Shown one piece after another: positions 30,260-39,743 of a stretch of 64,000 bases of DNA. Under the pieces are notes generated by a model. That model made no database searches and had not been told where the DNA came from. It saw only the letters and a program-made list of their open reading frames with translations. A program made the translations under genes and the position numbers. The first letter of the stretch is position 1, and every line of letters starts with the position of its first letter. The stretch is from Oscillibacter valericigenes (GTDB lineage Bacteria; Bacillota; Clostridia; Oscillospirales; Oscillospiraceae). Location of the stretch: positions 62,001 through 126,000 of the forward strand of contig NZ_JAFBIS010000001.1 in NCBI RefSeq assembly GCF_021531435.1, written 5' to 3'.

Positions 30260-32560
30260 GTGATCCAAAAGCCCGTTGGAAAGGTGGACGGCATGGCCGC
30301 CTGCCTGGGCAAACCTTTGTATGTGGAGGATTTCATCCCCCGGAACGCCCTGCGGCTGAAAATCGTACAGAGTCCCCACGCCTTTGCCTATATTGAGAAG
30401 ATCGATACGGCCCGTGCCCTGGCGGTCCACGGCGTGGTGTGCGTACTGACCTATGAGGACGTTCCCCAGGACCATCCCATCACTCTGGCAGCGGAGGCGG
30501 CCCCGGAGGGGTCCACCCATGACCGGGTGATCCTGGAACGCACCGTGCGGTTCGTGGGCGAGCCGGTGGCCGTGATAGTCGCGGAGACGGAGGAGGCCGC
30601 CGAAGCAGGCGCCCGCCTGGTGGATGTGACCTACCGGCTCCGCACGCCCCATTTCGACTATGAGACGGCCATTGACGACGGCATCCCGCTCTATGGACCG
30701 GGGGAGAGCTTTGTCCATTTTGACAACGGCCATGTCCCGGAGCGGAACATCATCGCCCGGAAGGACCGGGTCTATCAGGATGTGGAGACCGTTCTGGCGG
30801 ACTGCGACGTGGTGGAGGACGTGACCGTCCACACCCAGGCCCAGGCCCATATTCAGGCAGAGACCCACCGCACCTACTGCTATCCCGACGGCCGGGGGCG
30901 GCTGGTGATGATCACCTCCTGCCAGTCGGTGTTCAATACCCAGCGCATCATTACGGAGGGGCTGGGGATCCCTGCCTACCGCCTGCGGGTCATCAAGCCC
31001 AAGGTGGGCGGCGCTTTCGGCGGCAAGAACACCTCTTATTTCGAGGGCCTGGTGGCGGCGGCCGTGCTGAAGACCGACCGTCCCTGCGCCCTGGTCCTCT
31101 CCCGGGAGGAGAGCATGACCATCAGCAATACCCGCCACGCGGCCCGCTCCCGCATCCGCCTGGGCGCGTCCAGGGACGGGACGTTCCGTGCCCTGGACAT
31201 TGATATGCTCATCAACGGCGGCGCCCACGGGGAGCACAGCTTTGACGTGCTGAACGTGGGCGGCGGCAATACCATGCCCATCTACCGGTGCTGCGAGGCG
31301 GAGCGGTTCACCGGCCGGGCCGCCTACACCAACCTGGTGCCGGCGGGCGCCTTCCGGGGCTTTGGCGCGCCCCAGGTGGTCTATGGCCTGGAGGGAGCGG
31401 TCAGTGACCTGGCCTGGAAGCTGGGGATGGACTCCAGTGAGCTGCGGCTGAAAAACATCATTCATCAGGGCGAGAAGCACCCCTTCCTCTCCGGCGGCGT
31501 GGTGAACAGCAGCCGGCTGGAGGAACTGATCCGCAGGGGGCGGGAGCTGATCGGCTGGGAGGAGGAATACCCCAGCCATCGGGTAGATGACCACACGATC
31601 CAGGCTGTCGGCATGGCCATTGACATGCACGGCTCCGGCATCGGCGGGCTGGACAGCGTGAACGCCACGGTGTCGCTGAATTATGACGGCAGCTTTACGC
31701 TGTTTGCCGGAGCCTGTGACCTGGGTACCGGCGGCGATACGATCCTGCTGCAGATCGCCTCCCAGACGCTGAACGTGGATATGGAGCGGGTGCAGATCGA
31801 GGTGTCCGACACCAAGACCACCCCCTACGACAAGGGTGCTTACGCCTCCTCCACCACCTATGTGACAGGCAATGCGGTAAAGGACGCCTGCGAGCAGATG
31901 CTCCGGAGGATCGGGGAGACGGCGCAGAAGCTCTACGGTCTGGAAGAACCGCCGCACCTGTCGGACGGAGAACTGCTGGACGGCGGCGGAAACCGGGTGG
32001 ACACCCTGGAGGAGTTTTCCCATAAGATCGCCAGCTTCTCCAGCGCGGAGCAGCTGACCTGCACGGGCGCGTTCAAATGTCCCTCCGCGCCGCCGCCCTA
32101 TGTGGCGGGCTTTGTCAAGCTGCGGGTGGATACCGAGACCGGAAAGGTGACGCTGCTGAATTATGTGGCCATGGTGGACTGCGGCACGGTCATCAATCCC
32201 AATCTGGCCCGGGTCCAGGTGGAGGGCGGCATCGCCCAGTGCATGGGCTACGCCCTCTATGAGGACATGCGGTTCAGCAAAACGGGCGCCATGCTTTCCA
32301 ATGACCTGCAGAAATACCGGATCCCCTGTTCCATGGACGTTCCGCCGATCCAGGTGGAATTCCTTGAGAGCTTCGAGCCCTCCGGTCCCTACGGCGCGAA
32401 GTCCATGGGTGAGGTGACGTTCCATACGGCGGCTCCCGCTATCCGGGAAGCGCTGCTCCACGCCACCGGCTGCCAGCTGAACACCCTGCCCATCACACCG
32501 GAAAAGGTGCTGGCCGCGCTGGAGGAGCAAAAAGAGAAGGGAGGACGCCTGCCATGCTGA
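30260..32560 (+). CDS. xdhA: Xanthine dehydrogenase-type molybdenum hydroxylase, large (Mo-binding) subunit
   Basis: 766 residues, normal XdhA length. The N-terminal aldehyde-oxidase hammerhead domain is followed by two Mo-cofactor domains: VGGAFGGKNTSYFEG, PAGAFRGFGAPQVVYGLE, ACDLGTGGDTILLQIASQT and MGEVTFHTAAPAI, where the glutamate is the usual catalytic base. It hydroxylates purines or related N-heterocycles in the cytoplasm together with the FAD and 2Fe-2S subunits downstream. GTG start at 30260 with AGGAGGCGG upstream. The 3' end overlaps the FAD subunit in ATGCTGA. Substrate range (hypoxanthine, xanthine, other) is not readable. Confidence 0.9.
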   Translation: MIQKPVGKVDGMAACLGKPLYVEDFIPRNALRLKIVQSPHAFAYIEKIDTARALAVHGVVCVLTYEDVPQDHPITLAAEAAPEGSTHDRVILERTVRFVGEPVAVIVAETEEAAEAGARLVDVTYRLRTPHFDYETAIDDGIPLYGPGESFVHFDNGHVPERNIIARKDRVYQDVETVLADCDVVEDVTVHTQAQAHIQAETHRTYCYPDGRGRLVMITSCQSVFNTQRIITEGLGIPAYRLRVIKPKVGGAFGGKNTSYFEGLVAAAVLKTDRPCALVLSREESMTISNTRHAARSRIRLGASRDGTFRALDIDMLINGGAHGEHSFDVLNVGGGNTMPIYRCCEAERFTGRAAYTNLVPAGAFRGFGAPQVVYGLEGAVSDLAWKLGMDSSELRLKNIIHQGEKHPFLSGGVVNSSRLEELIRRGRELIGWEEEYPSHRVDDHTIQAVGMAIDMHGSGIGGLDSVNATVSLNYDGSFTLFAGACDLGTGGDTILLQIASQTLNVDMERVQIEVSDTKTTPYDKGAYASSTTYVTGNAVKDACEQMLRRIGETAQKLYGLEEPPHLSDGELLDGGGNRVDTLEEFSHKIASFSSAEQLTCTGAFKCPSAPPPYVAGFVKLRVDTETGKVTLLNYVAMVDCGTVINPNLARVQVEGGIAQCMGYALYEDMRFSKTGAMLSNDLQKYRIPCSMDVPPIQVEFLESFEPSGPYGAKSMGEVTFHTAAPAIREALLHATGCQLNTLPITPEKVLAALEEQKEKGGRLPC

Positions 32561-33318
32561 AGCTGACGGAATTGAAAACGCCCGCCTCATTGGAGGAGGC
32601 ATACGAACTGCTTCGCCTGCCGCATCACACGGCGCTGGCAGGGGGAACGCTGTCCCAGCTGCAGGCGGGGGAGCCCACGGTAGGCGTGGAACTGACCCAT
32701 CTGCTGCCCAGCGGGATCACCCGAGACGGATGCCGGCTCCGCATTGGCGCGATGACGGTGCTGCGGACGCTGGAGACCGACCCGGCGCTGCAAACGGGCT
32801 GCTTGTCGATCCTGCCCGCGTCGGTGCGGCACCTCCAGGGCCCGGCCCTGCGGAACCTCATCACCGTGGGCGGAGCTGTGGGCGCACGCTTCCCGCAGAG
32901 CGAGTTTCTGACGGCGCTTTTGGCCCTGGACGCGCAGGCGGTGCTGTACCGGGGCGGAACTGTCCCACTGGAGACGTACCTGAACGCACCGCCGGAGGAC
33001 ATCGTCTGCGAGCTTCTGGTGGACCGGGAGCCGGGGCAGACGGGCTTCTGCGCCGTGCGGAACAGCTATGTGGACCAACCTATTTTGTGCGCGGCGGCCT
33101 GCCTGCGGGAGGGGACGTGGCGGATCGCCGTAGGCGCCCGGCCCTTTTTGACCGAGGTCAGAACCTGTCCGGCCAGCCGGGACATCCGGGAGATCGCGGC
33201 GGACTGCGGCGCATCCTTCCGCATGGGGGATGACCTGAAAGCCACGGCGGATTACCGGCGCCGGATCTGTCCGGCCATCGTCCGGCGGGCAATGGAAGGA
33301 GAGGGCGTATGCAGGTAA
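32554..33318 (+). CDS. xdhB: Xanthine dehydrogenase FAD-binding subunit
   Basis: 254 residues. AGGTLSQLQAGEPTVGVEL in the PCMH-type FAD fold and the HLQGPALRNLITVGGAVGA block are the two FAD-contacting motifs of CO dehydrogenase-flavoprotein family subunits. It passes electrons from the 2Fe-2S clusters to NAD or another acceptor. It overlaps xdhA by 7 bp and the iron-sulfur subunit by 10 bp, so the three are translated as one operon. Slightly shorter than many homologues (about 280), mostly in the C-terminal part. Confidence 0.88.
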   Translation: MLKLTELKTPASLEEAYELLRLPHHTALAGGTLSQLQAGEPTVGVELTHLLPSGITRDGCRLRIGAMTVLRTLETDPALQTGCLSILPASVRHLQGPALRNLITVGGAVGARFPQSEFLTALLALDAQAVLYRGGTVPLETYLNAPPEDIVCELLVDREPGQTGFCAVRNSYVDQPILCAAACLREGTWRIAVGARPFLTEVRTCPASRDIREIAADCGASFRMGDDLKATADYRRRICPAIVRRAMEGEGVCR

Positions 33319-33776
33319 GTTTACATGTCAACGGGCGGCCGGTGACCTGGGAGACCACTCTGTCCCAGACGCTGGCGGACGCCCTGCGGGAGCATGGATG
33401 CACCAGCGTCAAATGCGGGTGCGAGCAGGGGACCTGCGGCATGTGCACGGTCTGGCTGGATGGAAAGCCGGTGCTGTCCTGTTCTCTGCTGCTGTGCCGT
33501 CTGAGCGGGCGGGAGGTCACCACCGTGGAGGGTGTGGAACCGCAGGCCCGCGTTCTCGCGTCATACCTGGTGGCGGAAGGCGGCGACCAGTGCGGCTTCT
33601 GCGCACCCGGCTATATCATGACGATACTGGCCATGGAGAAGGAGGTCTCCGCACCTGTTTCCGAGGAGACGGTGCAGGCGTATCTGGCCGGAAACCTCTG
33701 CCGGTGCACGGGCTACCGCAGCAAGCTGCGGGCGGCGGTCAAATACCTGAACCGTTCGCAAAACGGCACTGTCTGA
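33309..33776 (+). CDS. xdhC: Xanthine dehydrogenase 2[2Fe-2S] subunit
   Basis: 155 residues. An N-terminal plant-ferredoxin-type cluster (CGCEQGTCGMCTVWLDG with the distal cysteine in VLSCSLLLC) and a C-terminal cluster (CGFCAPGYIM, LCRCTGYRSK) carry electrons from the Mo site to FAD. Full length for the family. Last gene of the catabolic run; the dispersed hairpin terminator follows 19 bases after its stop. Confidence 0.92.
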   Translation: MQVSLHVNGRPVTWETTLSQTLADALREHGCTSVKCGCEQGTCGMCTVWLDGKPVLSCSLLLCRLSGREVTTVEGVEPQARVLASYLVAEGGDQCGFCAPGYIMTILAMEKEVSAPVSEETVQAYLAGNLCRCTGYRSKLRAAVKYLNRSQNGTV

Positions 33777-33794
33777 AAGCACCAACGCATGTAT

Positions 33795-33843
33795 AAAAAA
33801 TGTCCCGTCATGCGGCTGAAAGCCGTATGGCGGGACATTTTTT
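33795..33843. terminator. Terminator after xdhC (copy 2 of the dispersed hairpin)
   Basis: Outer stem 33795-33810 with 33828-33843, inner stem CGGCT/AGCCG, T runs on both strands. It serves xdhC and the convergent SLH protein gene. It matches the hairpin at 8714-8756 with few differences when read on the opposite strand. Confidence 0.85.
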
Positions 33844-33869
33844 GACGGTTTTTTTAAGGGATGCGCTTT

Positions 33870-36002
33870 TTACAGGGCCAGATACCGCTGGAGCATCACA
33901 ACAGCCTGCGCGCGGGTGGCGGTACCCTGAGGATTCAGCATGCCGCTGTTCGTGCCGGAGATGACGCCGTTCATCGTCAGCCAGCACAGCGGTTCATAAG
34001 CAAAACCGCTGACCTGCTGTGCGTCCGGATAATTCAGCGGGAAAGCCCAGGTGCCTGTGAAGCCCTGCCCCTTGCTCTGCGCGCAGCGGTAAAGAAGGGC
34101 TGCGAACTGTTCCCGGGTGACGGGATCGCTGACGCCAAAAGCTCCGCTGCTGTAACCCTGTGCGATCCCGCAGGATGCTGCCCAGCGGACCGCTTCGGCG
34201 CAATCGGTGTTTTCCGTCACATCGGAGAAATTCATGGCGTAGTTTACCACGGGGCTGCCTTCCAGCCGCCACAGGATCGTGACCGCCTGACCGCGGGTCA
34301 GTGCTTTGTCGGGAGAGAACGCGGTGGCGGAGGTGCCGGTGATGACGGCCTCCTCATAGGCGGACTTTACAGCCTCATAGCACCAGCTGTCCGGCGCCAC
34401 ATCAGAGAAGGGGAGATCAGAATCGTCGTCCGTGGCGGCAGAGAGGCCGGTGAAGAAGCTTCCACCGGCTGTAACCGCAAAGAGTTTTGTGCGGCTGCCG
34501 CTTTGGGCATCACCGCCGAAATGACCGGGGCGTGAGCCATCCGGCGGCATCATGCCCGCTTCCGGCGTCTGGCCCTCGGGAAGATCACCCCGGGGAAATT
34601 CCGGCATGCCCTCCGGGAAGCCGCCCTGGGGCGGTTCCGGCATGCCCTCCGGACGCTGGCCCTGAGCACCGTCGGGCTTTTGAACTTCCGATGGGTCGAA
34701 ACCGGCGGGAGGCGCCTGGTCTCCCTTTCCGCCGCCGGGGCCGCCCGCGCCGCTGGACGCAAGTCCCGCCAGCTGGGTATTTCCCTGCCAGAAGGTGTAG
34801 TTCCCGGCGGTCAGCTCAGGAGACGCGTAGATCAGATACGTGAAATCGTTGGCGGGAGTAAATTCCGCGATGGTTTCTCCTGCCGCACTTTTCAGGGAAT
34901 ATGCCGTGCCGCCGGACTGCCGCTGGGCGAAGGAGAACACCGCGTAATTGCTGTTTCCGCCGTCGATCCTGTCATACATATTGCCGGTGGCGATGACGGT
35001 GCCGCCGTTGAGGTAGATGCCCATGTCGGAGTCGATGCCGGCGTCCATGCTGGAGCCGCAGGCGGCGGCGATGACGGTGCCGCCGTTGATGACCAGCCAG
35101 CCGTTGGAGTCGATGCCGTCACCCTCCCCGGTCTCGCCGGTGACATCGATGGTGAGGCTGCCGCCATTGATAGTGGTGACGGAGACGCCGTCCTCGTTGG
35201 TGTTGATGCTGTCGTTGCCGGAGTGGATCTTGATATTGCCGCCGTTGATGGTGAGGTGCAGCTCCGAGTCCAGACCCTCGTTTTCGGCGGTGATGTCCAG
35301 CACACCGGTGCCGCGGGTGCCGCCATCTATGTTCATGGAAATCTTGGAATAGAATGCGCCGTCGTATTTATGGAGCTTTTTGCTGTCCGTCACCTGGGTC
35401 CCATCCTCGCTGAGGGTATAGGATTTATAAATTCTGGCCACATAGGAGCCGGAAATATGGTTGACGGTATCATCGGCAATGACCACACGGGCGCCTGCCG
35501 CGGACGTATCCACATCCTTTACGGCTGTTTCCGCATCGGTGGAGCCGCACTCGTAGACGTTGTAGAAGATTACGGCGGGGGCCACGGTGCAGGTGATGTC
35601 CACACCGTTGAGGACCAGCGTCACCACTGCGTTCGGATCATCCACCGCGTCCTTTCCCAAATCCACGGCGATCTGCCCGGCGGACAGACTGCCGCTGAGC
35701 GTATAAGTGCCGGGCTGGGTGATGTGTACGACCGTGTGGGCCGCCGCTTCACCGGCATCATGCTCGTCGGCGGCGGTGCCTTCCCCGTAGGTGAAGCCCT
35801 TTCCGGCTTCGTAGTACACGATGTCGTGGGCTGTGTAGACGGCGGCCGTCTCATCGGTCGGGGCCGTTTTTCCGTCCACGGTGATCCCGCTGTCGGATAA
35901 CCTGATGACGGTCGTATCTTCCGCGTCTGAAGCGAACACGGCCGCATTCATGCAGGAGACCGCCAGCATCAGCGCAAGTGCTATGGAGAGCAGCTTTTTC
36001 AT
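33870..36002 (-). CDS. Secreted DUF4353 carbohydrate-binding-type protein with three SLH repeats
   Basis: 710 residues. A signal peptide (about 1-24, ends AAVFA) is followed by a right-handed beta-helix-like domain (about 25-420) rich in repeats such as LTINGGNIKIHSGNDSINTN and LVINGGTVIAAACGSSMDAG, as in DUF4353/Cthe_2159-type polysaccharide-binding proteins. A Pro/Gly-rich linker (about 430-515, repeats of PEGMPEPPQGG type) leads to three SLH repeats (about 545-710; TRGQAVTILWRLEG, TREQFAALLYRC, TRAQAVVMLQRYL) that attach it to the cell wall. The ATG at 36002 has AAGGA 9 bp upstream. Its place between xdhC and pucR looks incidental. Confidence 0.85.
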   Translation of the reverse strand: MKKLLSIALALMLAVSCMNAAVFASDAEDTTVIRLSDSGITVDGKTAPTDETAAVYTAHDIVYYEAGKGFTYGEGTAADEHDAGEAAAHTVVHITQPGTYTLSGSLSAGQIAVDLGKDAVDDPNAVVTLVLNGVDITCTVAPAVIFYNVYECGSTDAETAVKDVDTSAAGARVVIADDTVNHISGSYVARIYKSYTLSEDGTQVTDSKKLHKYDGAFYSKISMNIDGGTRGTGVLDITAENEGLDSELHLTINGGNIKIHSGNDSINTNEDGVSVTTINGGSLTIDVTGETGEGDGIDSNGWLVINGGTVIAAACGSSMDAGIDSDMGIYLNGGTVIATGNMYDRIDGGNSNYAVFSFAQRQSGGTAYSLKSAAGETIAEFTPANDFTYLIYASPELTAGNYTFWQGNTQLAGLASSGAGGPGGGKGDQAPPAGFDPSEVQKPDGAQGQRPEGMPEPPQGGFPEGMPEFPRGDLPEGQTPEAGMMPPDGSRPGHFGGDAQSGSRTKLFAVTAGGSFFTGLSAATDDDSDLPFSDVAPDSWCYEAVKSAYEEAVITGTSATAFSPDKALTRGQAVTILWRLEGSPVVNYAMNFSDVTENTDCAEAVRWAASCGIAQGYSSGAFGVSDPVTREQFAALLYRCAQSKGQGFTGTWAFPLNYPDAQQVSGFAYEPLCWLTMNGVISGTNSGMLNPQGTATRAQAVVMLQRYLAL

Positions 36003-36044
36003 GGACTGATTCCTTCTTCCCATTTTGAGTGAAGTTATTGTATA

Positions 36045-36066
36045 CAGGAAATCTGAAATATTCCTG
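36045..36066. repeat. Inverted repeat CAGGAA-10-TTCCTG upstream of the SLH gene
   Basis: Plus-strand CAGGAA (36045-36050) is mirrored by TTCCTG (36061-36066), with a CTGAAATA motif repeated beside it. It lies in the promoter region of the SLH gene and may be an operator. The pucR side of this 242-bp divergent gap shows no clear promoter. Confidence 0.3.
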
Positions 36067-36244
36067 AAATATAAGAGGAGTGGGCCGGACCTCTTTCGTC
36101 AGGAACCGTGATTTTTGGCCTTCATGCGCGGGAAATGATCCGGGATAAGGGCCGCACGATGAGAGTCGCCAAATTTTGCATGAAAAATATAGGATACTAA
36201 TGACATCACAGGATTGTATTGGCTGATTTTGGGGAGGAGTCGTT

Positions 36245-37864
36245 ATGGGCCTTACTGTCAGAGACTGCCTGCATCTGCCGTCCTTGCGGGAGGCAAAAGT
36301 CGTTGCCGGTCACAAGGGCCTGGATCAATATGTGACGGCGGTTTCCGTACTGGAATATGCCAAGGTATTTGCTATGGCGGATGACCTCTTTCTGGGAAAC
36401 GAGCTGATCATTTCCGCATTCACATCCGTTATGGACGATGTGGAGGCGCAGTGTGTTGCGGTCAAACGCCTTCATGAAGTCGGAGAGGTCGGGCTGATTT
36501 TGTATTATGTGGGATACTGGCTGAAATCCATCGACAAAAGGCTGATCGACACGGCGAATAATTTGGACTTTCCGCTGATCGTCATGCCGGAAAACGCTTA
36601 CAATCTCCGGTATAACGAGGTCATTACCGAGGTCCTGGAACGGATCTTTGACGATCGGAAAAAAGAACAGCGGTTTGTCCCGTTATTGCTGAGGCAGATC
36701 GCCAATATGCGGGAAAGGCAGAGGAACATATCAGGGATCCTCCGCCTGCTCAGTGATCGCCTGCGGTATTCCTTTTTGCTGCTTGACCAGAGTGGGCGGG
36801 AACATGGGCTGGCTACCTGGCCAATGTCTCTTTCCGAGGAGTATGTCAACGCGTTTCGGGACTGCGCTGACAATACGCAGGCATCCTTTCCTTTTTGCTT
36901 TACACTGCACGAAAAGAAATTTGAAATTTGCCGGTGCGTATTTGACGCGGAACAGTGGCAGGGACTGCGTTTATACGCAATGGCTGAAAGGGATGCGCTC
37001 GATGCTGAACTTCTGGAACAGGCGGTGGAAGTGCTGCAGACTTCTTATAGCTTGTGGCGCGAAAACCTGCAAAAGGAAGAAGCCGATGATCTGATACGCA
37101 TTATTTTAAATTCTCAGCAGGAGAGGGATGCTTACCGGATCGCCGGGAGCTTTCGGATCGACTTGAAGGCTCTCCGCATTATGTGGGTGCTGCGGCCCAG
37201 GTCCATCCTTCCGGACATTTCCCGGGAGACGGTCGCGGCGCAAAAGCAATTGGTGAAGCAGTATCTTTACGACAACAGAAAAACCGCAATTGTTGACGCG
37301 TTTGACAAAGGCGTTGTCGCATTTATGAATGATGATAAGCATTTGGAAGTGGATGAAGAACTTGCCAATGAATTTGAGGAAAGCATTTCCGAGCGGTATC
37401 CGGACGAGCTGCTGATCTGGTGCGGTGGGCTGGATTCCATTTTGGACAGCAGGAAAGCGTACATGCTGATGGAAGAATACTGCTCCACCGCATGTGTGAT
37501 CTATCCGTACAAAAAAATCTTTACGTTGCGTGAACTGTCCTTCGCGGAGACCTGCCATCATGTGGTTTACAACAATGCCGCCATGAAAGAAAAATATCTT
37601 TCTGACTTAAAACCGCTTTGCGGGCACAGCGACGAAACAGATATGCTGCATACACTGACGGTATATCTGGTTGACGCGAATCAAAATACATCAAAGGCGG
37701 CGGCACTTCTGCATATCCATGAGAGCACGGTAAAGTACCGGCTGAATAAAATCGGCCGGCGGCTTGGATATGATATTGTGAAAATGCCCGCGGCTTTTAA
37801 CCTCTATCTGTCTCTTTCCATCAAACGTCTGACGGACTACTATGCGAATCAGAGTGACGCCTGA
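36245..37864 (+). CDS. pucR: PucR-family transcriptional regulator
   Basis: 539 residues. An N-terminal PucR (purine catabolism) domain (about 1-125; VRDCLHLPSLREAKVVAGHKG, LDFPLIVMPENA), a middle sensor region, and a C-terminal helix-turn-helix of the HTH_30 type (about 480-530; NTSKAAALLHIHESTVKYRL). PucR proteins activate or repress purine and ureide catabolic genes. GGGGAGGAG precedes the ATG. It stands between the XdhABC operon and the DUF917 gene and is the best candidate regulator of the whole hyuA-xdh region. Confidence 0.9.
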   Translation: MGLTVRDCLHLPSLREAKVVAGHKGLDQYVTAVSVLEYAKVFAMADDLFLGNELIISAFTSVMDDVEAQCVAVKRLHEVGEVGLILYYVGYWLKSIDKRLIDTANNLDFPLIVMPENAYNLRYNEVITEVLERIFDDRKKEQRFVPLLLRQIANMRERQRNISGILRLLSDRLRYSFLLLDQSGREHGLATWPMSLSEEYVNAFRDCADNTQASFPFCFTLHEKKFEICRCVFDAEQWQGLRLYAMAERDALDAELLEQAVEVLQTSYSLWRENLQKEEADDLIRIILNSQQERDAYRIAGSFRIDLKALRIMWVLRPRSILPDISRETVAAQKQLVKQYLYDNRKTAIVDAFDKGVVAFMNDDKHLEVDEELANEFEESISERYPDELLIWCGGLDSILDSRKAYMLMEEYCSTACVIYPYKKIFTLRELSFAETCHHVVYNNAAMKEKYLSDLKPLCGHSDETDMLHTLTVYLVDANQNTSKAAALLHIHESTVKYRLNKIGRRLGYDIVKMPAAFNLYLSLSIKRLTDYYANQSDA

Positions 37865-37977
37865 GCAAAGGATCTTCTGCGCTCCCCGCACCACGAGGAG
37901 CAAATTGGAGCCGGTGCACGGCGGACGGGAGTGCGGGGCGTTTTTGAAAAAATCCCCGGCCGGCGCAGAAATAAGAA

Positions 37978-38013
37978 AGGATGCTCTCCACATCTGGAGA
38001 ACATCCTTTTTTT
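37978..38013 (+). terminator. Terminator after pucR
   Basis: A 12-bp stem with one mismatch, GGATGCTCTCCA with TGGAGAACATCC, then seven T residues. Confidence 0.75.
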
Positions 38014-38073
38014 CGCCCCGTGGACTTTCGCGCTTCCGATCAATTTCAGGGTTCAAAACTGTCTCCGCAGTCA

Positions 38074-38102
38074 ACGACAGTCGGGGAAGAAGTTACTATA
38101 AT
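38074..38102 (+). promoter_or_regulatory. Promoter of the DUF917 gene
   Basis: ACGACA (38074-38079), a 17 bp spacer and a perfect TATAAT (38097-38102), with a leader of about 140 bases. The 37865-38247 gap otherwise holds only the pucR terminator. Confidence 0.5.
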
Positions 38103-38247
38103 TTTAAGTGCTGGAGCGGGAACTCCCGGTCATTGACGCCTGAGATGAAGCTGTTTTTGAATTACATATATGCGTCCGCCTGAGCGCTGATTTTGTTATC
38201 CCGCGGGGCCGTCCCGCAAAAAATACAATTGAAAAGGAGAAACTCGT

Positions 38248-39441
38248 ATGTGTGAAAAGTATACTTTAATTACCGAGCAGGACATGAAAAACATCATTTG
38301 GGGCGCAACACTGATGGGCGGAGGCGGAGGCGGCTCCATCACCAGCGGCACAATGCTGATGGAAAAGTTCAAGGAAAGCCATACCGGGTCTGATATGACT
38401 GTCAAGCTGTATGAGCCTGAGCATATGGCGGACGGCTCCTATGCCTCTGCAACGGCAGGCATGGGCGCTCCCGCCGCTATCGTCGGCGTTGACTTCTCCA
38501 AGTATGCCGCCAATGCTTCCGCACTGCTGAAGGAGATCGCGGAACGCGCCGGAAAGAAGCTCATGTACAACATTCCCGTTGAACTGGGCGGATTCAGCAC
38601 ATTCTTCCCATTCCTGCTCAGCCTTCAGAGCAAGGAGGAAGGCGTTGAGATGCCCGTTGTGGATGCTGACGGCGCGGGACGCGCTGTCCCCGCTCTGGAG
38701 ACGCTGCTGCTCAATGTGAATGGCTGTGTGACTTCTCCGCTGGCTCTTGCCAATGATAAGAATGACAAGATCAGCGTTGAACTGGCGGACCCCTACAATG
38801 CGCCTCTGGCTGAAAAAATCGGAAGAGACATCTGCTCCGAGTTCGGAAATATGGTGGGTATTTCCGGCTGGCTGGTGAGCAAGGAGGATGTCAGAACGAA
38901 GATCTGCACGGGGACGATCACCCTCTGCAAAAAGATCGGTGAGGTCCTGCGGACTTCAAACGCATTGGATTCTGACATGTTTGAGGAATTAGCGCGTCAG
39001 CAGCTGGTGGATACGAAGGTCATCTGCAAGGGCACCATTACCGACATCACGACAGAAACGCATGGCGGCTTCGATTACGGCACGTTGACTGTCCAGAGCG
39101 ACCGGTATCCCGACCATGTATATTGCATCAGGTTCCAGAATGAGAATCTTCTGCTGCAGAAGAAGCTCGGGGAGAATGAATTTGAGGATCTGATGACGGT
39201 TCCCGACCTGACCTGCATGTACTGCATCGATCCCGCGGGCGCCGAGGGAGTCATTCCCCGGATGCCGCTTTCCAACGCGGATGCGAAGAAGGGCATGAAG
39301 ATCGCGGTTGGCGTTATCAAAGTTGACCCCAAGTGGTTTATGACCGAAGAGAAATGGTGGAATGTGTGGAACGAATGCATGGAGACCATTGGATACACGG
39401 GCGGGTATCTGGGCTTTGACCATGTTGAGCCGCAGGAGTAA
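38248..39441 (+). CDS. DUF917 / S-methyl-thiohydantoin-desulfurase-domain protein
   Basis: 397 residues. The N-terminal glycine-rich segment WGATLMGGGGGGSITSG and AMGMGAPAAIVG-like region (TAGMGAPAAIVGVDFS) are the DUF917 signatures, and PVELGGFSTFFPF and VDADGAGRAVPALET form the central conserved block. Characterised relatives act on thiohydantoins or sit with hydantoinases; others are called only DUF917. AAGGAG lies 8 bp before ATG. It is monocistronic, next to pucR, so it probably belongs to the same ureide/hydantoin regulon. Confidence 0.85.
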   Translation: MCEKYTLITEQDMKNIIWGATLMGGGGGGSITSGTMLMEKFKESHTGSDMTVKLYEPEHMADGSYASATAGMGAPAAIVGVDFSKYAANASALLKEIAERAGKKLMYNIPVELGGFSTFFPFLLSLQSKEEGVEMPVVDADGAGRAVPALETLLLNVNGCVTSPLALANDKNDKISVELADPYNAPLAEKIGRDICSEFGNMVGISGWLVSKEDVRTKICTGTITLCKKIGEVLRTSNALDSDMFEELARQQLVDTKVICKGTITDITTETHGGFDYGTLTVQSDRYPDHVYCIRFQNENLLLQKKLGENEFEDLMTVPDLTCMYCIDPAGAEGVIPRMPLSNADAKKGMKIAVGVIKVDPKWFMTEEKWWNVWNECMETIGYTGGYLGFDHVEPQE

Positions 39442-39546
39442 AGCTTAAACACTTGACATACTTTTAAACCGAGTATTCATAGAAACTCCTTTTGGAAAAA
39501 TGAGATCGTTGTTTGCGGGCTGAACCGGCCCGCTGCCGAGGGAGAG

Positions 39547-39575
39547 AAGGGCGGGGGCTGATGCCCCCGCCCCTT
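39547..39575 (+). terminator. Hairpin after the DUF917 gene
   Basis: A 12-bp GC-rich stem AAGGGCGGGGGC with GCCCCCGCCCCTT and a TGAT loop. The T tail is weak. A second hairpin, AGAGGCGCGGAGT...CTGCGCCTCT, follows at 39632-39661. Nothing is encoded in 39442-39743. Confidence 0.55.
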
Positions 39576-39743
39576 GGCGTGCCCGTCGACCGCTGTTATG
39601 TTAGGAGCAGACAGCTGTATTCGGACGAAAACAGAGGCGCGGAGTAAAATCTGCGCCTCTGCTGCTGATCATCTGCTGATACTCACGCTTTTCAAAAATC
39701 AGCGCCGTTCATTTCTGACTGACGGGCGGCGCCGTGTTCGTTC

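Noticed and set aside
30194-32602. An 802-codon frame on the minus strand opposite xdhA
   Set aside because: Shadow of xdhA: His/Gly/Val/Gln-rich antisense composition and no motif.
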